NCBI GenBank assembly: GCA_035297265.1
Contig: DATGZH010000037.1
Location: 1 to 47,699, forward strand
DNA: 47,699 nucleotides
Direction of reading: 5' to 3'
Origin: DATGZH01 sp035297265
GTDB lineage: Bacteria; Actinomycetota; Acidimicrobiia; Acidimicrobiales; RAAP-2
Below, one piece after another: positions 45,392 through 47,699 of the stretch. Each line of letters opens with the position of its first letter. The stretch's first letter is position 1. The translations under genes were made by a program, and so were the position numbers. The notes below the pieces were generated by a model, which ran no database searches, was not told the DNA's origin, and was given only the letters and a program-made list of their open reading frames with translations.

Positions 45392-45485
45392 CCGGCGCCT
45401 CCTGAGCCCCTCGGACCCGACGGCCCGCCCCGACCACCTCGCCGACTGGGCCAAGATGGCGGGCCTCGGAGGAAGGAGGAGCGCC

Positions 45486-45938
45486 ATGGGGTTGGCACCG
45501 AAGGTCAGTGTGGCCCTCGACCGGACCGTCGGCCGGTGGATCTACCCGCTCCACCGACGGCTGTATCTCCTGACCGGCGGGACCGTCGGCCTCCGGTCCC
45601 CGGCCGGGCCCATCCTGTTGCTCACCACGACCGGCAGGCAGTCCGGCCAGCCGCGGACGACGCCCCTCCTCTATCTCCCCGACGGCGAGGACTTCGTCGT
45701 GGTCGCCTCGAACGGCGGCCGACCAGACCCCCCGAACTGGCTGCGGAACCTCGAGACCGCGCCCGAGGCCACCGTCCAGGTGGGCCGACGGAAGGTGGCC
45801 GTCCGGGCCCGCATACTCGACGGCCCCGAGGCGGCCGAGCTCTGGCCCCGTCTGGACCGCCACTACGCGGGCTGGCGGCACTACGCCTCGCTGACCGGTC
45901 GCCCGATCCCTCCGGTGGTGCTCTCCCCTCTCGGCTAA
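45486..45938 (+). CDS. Deazaflavin (F420)-dependent DDN-like protein
   Basis: This 150-residue split-barrel protein has LLTTTGRQSGQPRTTPLLYL, FVVVASNGGRPDPPNWLRNL and VQVGRRKVAVRARIL, the pattern of the F420-dependent nitroreductase (Ddn) family. Members reduce quinones and nitroaromatics using F420H2. The N-terminal amphipathic segment may associate with the membrane. The ATG at 45486 follows AGGAGG; an ATG 30 nt upstream is in frame but lacks such a site. Confidence 0.9.
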   Translation: MGLAPKVSVALDRTVGRWIYPLHRRLYLLTGGTVGLRSPAGPILLLTTTGRQSGQPRTTPLLYLPDGEDFVVVASNGGRPDPPNWLRNLETAPEATVQVGRRKVAVRARILDGPEAAELWPRLDRHYAGWRHYASLTGRPIPPVVLSPLG

Positions 45939-45980
45939 TGACCAGCCGAGGCCCCGCTCGGGCGACGACGACCCAGGGGA

Positions 45981-45986
45981 TACAAT
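45981..45986 (+). promoter_or_regulatory. -10-like box upstream of tRNA-Ala
   Basis: TACAAT is a strong -10 match about 86 nt before the mature tRNA start. No convincing -35 box is seen at 16-18 nt. The hairpin at 45995-46027 would lie in the transcribed leader. Confidence 0.4.
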
Positions 45987-45994
45987 CGTCATCC

Positions 45995-46027
45995 GGTCCG
46001 CGATGGCGTGACATCGCCAAACGGACC
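45995..46027 (+). ncRNA. Structured element in the tRNA-Ala leader
   Basis: GGTCCG-CGATG (45995-46005) pairs with CATCG (46012-46016) and CGGACC (46022-46027), giving an 11-bp stem with a 5-nt one-sided bulge CCAAA and a GCGTGA loop. It lies between the -10-like box and tRNA-Ala. It could be a leader processed off the tRNA precursor, a small RNA, or a terminator. Confidence 0.35.
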
Positions 46028-46071
46028 ACCGGAGTCCGATCGGCACGCCCGCCGTGCTCGCTCGGTTCCCC

Positions 46072-46148
46072 GGGGGCGTAGCTCAGTTGGTAGAGCGCTT
46101 GACTGGCAGTCAAGAGGTTCGTGGGTTCAAGTCCCATCGCCTCCACCA
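46072..46148 (+). tRNA. tRNA-Ala (anticodon GGC), CCA encoded
   Basis: The acceptor GGGGGCG pairs with CGCCTCC, including the G3:U70 pair that defines tRNA-Ala. The anticodon stem CTTGA/TCAAG encloses CTGGCAG with anticodon GGC. The T-arm has GGTTCAAGTCC. A73 is followed by an encoded CCA (46146-46148). An integrase gene starts 110 bp downstream. Confidence 0.95.
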
Positions 46149-46156
46149 AAACCCCA

Positions 46157-46179
46157 GGCCAGAGGTGGAAGGTCTGGCC
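46157..46179 (+). terminator. Hairpin directly after tRNA-Ala
   Basis: GGCCAGA-GGTGGAAGG-TCTGGCC is a perfect 7-bp stem with a 9-nt loop, beginning 9 nt after the CCA. It may be the tRNA terminator, or part of the attachment region of the adjacent element. Confidence 0.5.
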
Positions 46180-46204
46180 GCCCCGCCCACCGATACAGCC
46201 GTGT

Positions 46205-46234
46205 GGCAATCTCCTGGCAATCCCGGAACCCGGG
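46205..46234. repeat. Direct repeat and palindrome in the integrase leader
   Basis: GGCAATC occurs at 46205-46211 and 46216-46222, one helical turn apart (11 bp). It is immediately followed by the palindrome CCCGG-AAC-CCGGG at 46222-46234. The spacing suits paired protein binding on one DNA face, for example integrase arm sites or an excisionase/repressor site. Confidence 0.45.
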
Positions 46235-46258
46235 TGAGCAGGGCCAGGAGGTGCGGCG

Positions 46259-47434
46259 ATGCAGGGGCACATCCAGCGGCGGGGCGGCGACTCCTGGCGG
46301 GTGAGCGCCTATCTCGGGCGTGATCCGACGACTGGGAAGAAGCGCTACGCCCAGCGAACGGTGCGCGGTACCAAGCGCGAGGCACAGGCAGTCCTCGCCC
46401 GATTGGTGACCGAGGTCAACGACGGGCGCTACGCCTCGGCCGGAGCGCTCACCGTCGCCGAACTGCTCGAGCGCTTCTTCGAGCTCAAGGCCAACCAGAT
46501 CGAGCCGGGCACCCTCGACGGTTACCGCCGGGTGGCCGACTACTACGTCGTCCCCCGCATGGGCACGGTGAAGGTGGCCAAGCTCCGGGCGATCGACCTC
46601 GACCGGCTGTACGCGACGCTGCTCCAGTCCGGCGGCAAGGGTGGACGGGCCCTCTCGCCGCGGACGGTGCGACTGTCCCACGTGCTCCTGCGCCAGGCCC
46701 TGGCCCAGGCGAAGCGCTGGGGACTCCTCGCGCTCAACCCGGCCGAGGACGCCACCCCGCCCCGGGACACCTACCACGAGATCACGCCGCCCTCGGTCGA
46801 GGTCGTCATCCGGCTCTTGAACGGGGCCATGGAGGCCGACCCCGACTTCGGGGTGTACCTGCGGGTGCTGGCCGTGACCGGTTGTCGACGCGGTGAGGCC
46901 CTGGCCCTGCGCTGGCGGGACCTCACCTTGCCCGAGGACGGGCCTGGCGAGGTGCTCATCTCCCGCTCGATCGCTCTCGTCGGGACCGAGGTCGTCGAGA
47001 AGGACACCAAGACCCACCAAGGACGGCGCCTCGTCCTCGACGCCGCCACCGTGGCCGTGCTCCACGAGCACCGGGGCGCCTGGGAGGAGTACGCCGAGCT
47101 CGCCGGGACCAAAGTCACCGAGGACTCGTTCCTCTTCTCCTCTTCCCTCGACGGGACGACCCCGTGGCGCCCCGACGTGGCCACCGGACGCTTCGCCCGG
47201 CTCTGCAAGGAGCTCGGCATCGAAGGGGTCCGCCTCCACGACCTGCGCCACTACGTGGCCACGAGCCTGGCGGCCACCGGGACCCCGATCGCCACCATCT
47301 CGTCCCGCCTCGGGCACCGGGACCGGGCGACCACGCTCAACATCTACTCGCACAGCCTGCCGGCCCTCGACTACGCCGCGGCCGAGGTCCTGGGCGAGCT
47401 GCTCGAGGACGCCGAGGTGGGCCGGGGCACCTAG
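46259..47434 (+). CDS. Tyrosine-type site-specific integrase
   Basis: The 391-residue phage/ICE-type integrase has an N-terminal arm-binding region (WRVSAYLGRDPTTGKKRYAQ), a core-binding SAM-like domain (VAELLERFFELKANQIEPGT), and the catalytic domain with Arg in VTGCRRGEALALRW, Lys in KDTKTHQGRRLVL, His-Arg in LHDLRHYVATSL, LGHRD and the nucleophile Tyr in NIYSHSLP. ATG at 46259 with AGGAGG. It lies immediately downstream of tRNA-Ala and reads away from it, so the tRNA 3' end is the likely attachment site and the element extends to the right. Confidence 0.94.
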   Translation: MQGHIQRRGGDSWRVSAYLGRDPTTGKKRYAQRTVRGTKREAQAVLARLVTEVNDGRYASAGALTVAELLERFFELKANQIEPGTLDGYRRVADYYVVPRMGTVKVAKLRAIDLDRLYATLLQSGGKGGRALSPRTVRLSHVLLRQALAQAKRWGLLALNPAEDATPPRDTYHEITPPSVEVVIRLLNGAMEADPDFGVYLRVLAVTGCRRGEALALRWRDLTLPEDGPGEVLISRSIALVGTEVVEKDTKTHQGRRLVLDAATVAVLHEHRGAWEEYAELAGTKVTEDSFLFSSSLDGTTPWRPDVATGRFARLCKELGIEGVRLHDLRHYVATSLAATGTPIATISSRLGHRDRATTLNIYSHSLPALDYAAAEVLGELLEDAEVGRGT

Positions 47435-47436
47435 AC

Positions 47437-47652
47437 CTACGCCGTGTCACCGCTCTTCGAGGGCTCGTGCTCGAGGCCGACCATCCGCTCGAGGGCAGCC
47501 CGGGGCACGACGATGCGCCGGCCGAGGCGGAGCGAGGGCAGCTGGCCCTGGTGGACGAGCTCGTAGGCCAGCCAGGTCGAGATCCCGAGGAGCCCCGCGG
47601 CCTCTTCGACGCTCAAGGCCAGGCGGTCCGGGTGGTGACGGCCCTCCCTCAC
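47437..47652 (-). CDS. Excisionase-like helix-turn-helix protein
   Basis: The 71-residue protein (GTG 47652) carries a MerR/HTH_17-type winged helix: LSVEEAAGLLGISTWLAYELV followed by GQLPSLRLGRRIVVP. These are typical of Xis and related small DNA-binding proteins. A GGAGGG site lies well placed before GTG 47652. A TTG at 47682 would add 10 residues, and the true start could lie beyond the window edge. It is convergent with the integrase (2 bp between stops), unlike the usual xis-int tandem. Confidence 0.78.
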   Translation of the reverse strand: MREGRHHPDRLALSVEEAAGLLGISTWLAYELVHQGQLPSLRLGRRIVVPRAALERMVGLEHEPSKSGDTA

Positions 47653-47699
47653 CCCGGGCCCTCCGGACTGCTCCTCAGCCAAGCTGCCGGCGCTCCTCG

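Overview
This 47.7-kb window is very GC-rich chromosomal DNA (about 72% by eye) from an actinobacterium. The evidence is the long run sharing gene content and order with mycobacterial chromosomes (hrcA-dnaJ, phoH-ybeY-corC-era, recO-uppS, dnaG-rpoD), a FolP2-type dihydropteroate synthase paralogue, two F420-type enzymes (an LLM monooxygenase and a DDN-like protein), a DUF2510 protein, and many GTG starts with 4-nt gene overlaps. A deep-branching group such as Acidimicrobiia fits best, but that is inference; no 16S gene is present.

Layout. (1) 1-1895: a left accessory edge with a 12-bp tandem repeat, a small toxin-antitoxin-like pair whose PIN-like toxin is frameshifted, and a lower-GC membrane protein. 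It ends at the 3' side of tRNA-Asn(GTT). (2) 2058-13545, minus strand: rpoD and dnaG (ATGA overlap), pyruvate phosphate dikinase, then glyS, hemW, recO, a tiny membrane protein and a degenerate UppS-like protein as one overlapping unit, then a secreted Kelch-like protein. (3) dinG (plus strand) faces a minus-strand unit running lepA, hrcA, dnaJ, rsmE, HIT, phoH, ybeY, corC, era. A perfect CIRCE operator lies before hrcA. (4) 25010-34655: a doubly anchored polyproline protein and rpsT (plus); a minus-strand unit thioredoxin/TPR-folP2-holA; then plus-strand APH-like kinase, PAC2 protein, LLM F420 enzyme, secreted Asp-box propeller, zinc-ribbon/DUF2510 protein and a GNAT. (5) 34714-42892: a molybdenum-cofactor and CO-dehydrogenase-type accessory cluster, moaE-moeA-moaA-moaD-coxD-coxE-coxF/xdhC-mocA-coxG-moaC, with no structural coxMSL genes here. 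(6) leuS (minus), a DDN-like protein (plus), tRNA-Ala(GGC), and directly downstream a tyrosine integrase plus an excisionase-like HTH gene. This marks the start of a second accessory element that extends to the right.

How the genes work together. The core is replication, transcription, translation and RNA maintenance (DnaG, HolA, RecO, DinG, RpoD, GlyS, LeuS, LepA, Era, YbeY, RsmE, S20) plus heat-shock control. The Mo/Cox cluster makes molybdopterin, converts it to a cytosine-dinucleotide-type cofactor and matures a Mo-hydroxylase encoded elsewhere.

Most interesting signals. The recO-linked UppS homologue has lost its catalytic Asp and diphosphate-binding residues. The MoaC homologue lacks the expected K51/D128/K131 equivalents. 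There is a recurring TANNNT-(6-7 nt)-start arrangement indicating leaderless mRNAs. All functional calls are from reading the sequence; alignments to family members are from memory.
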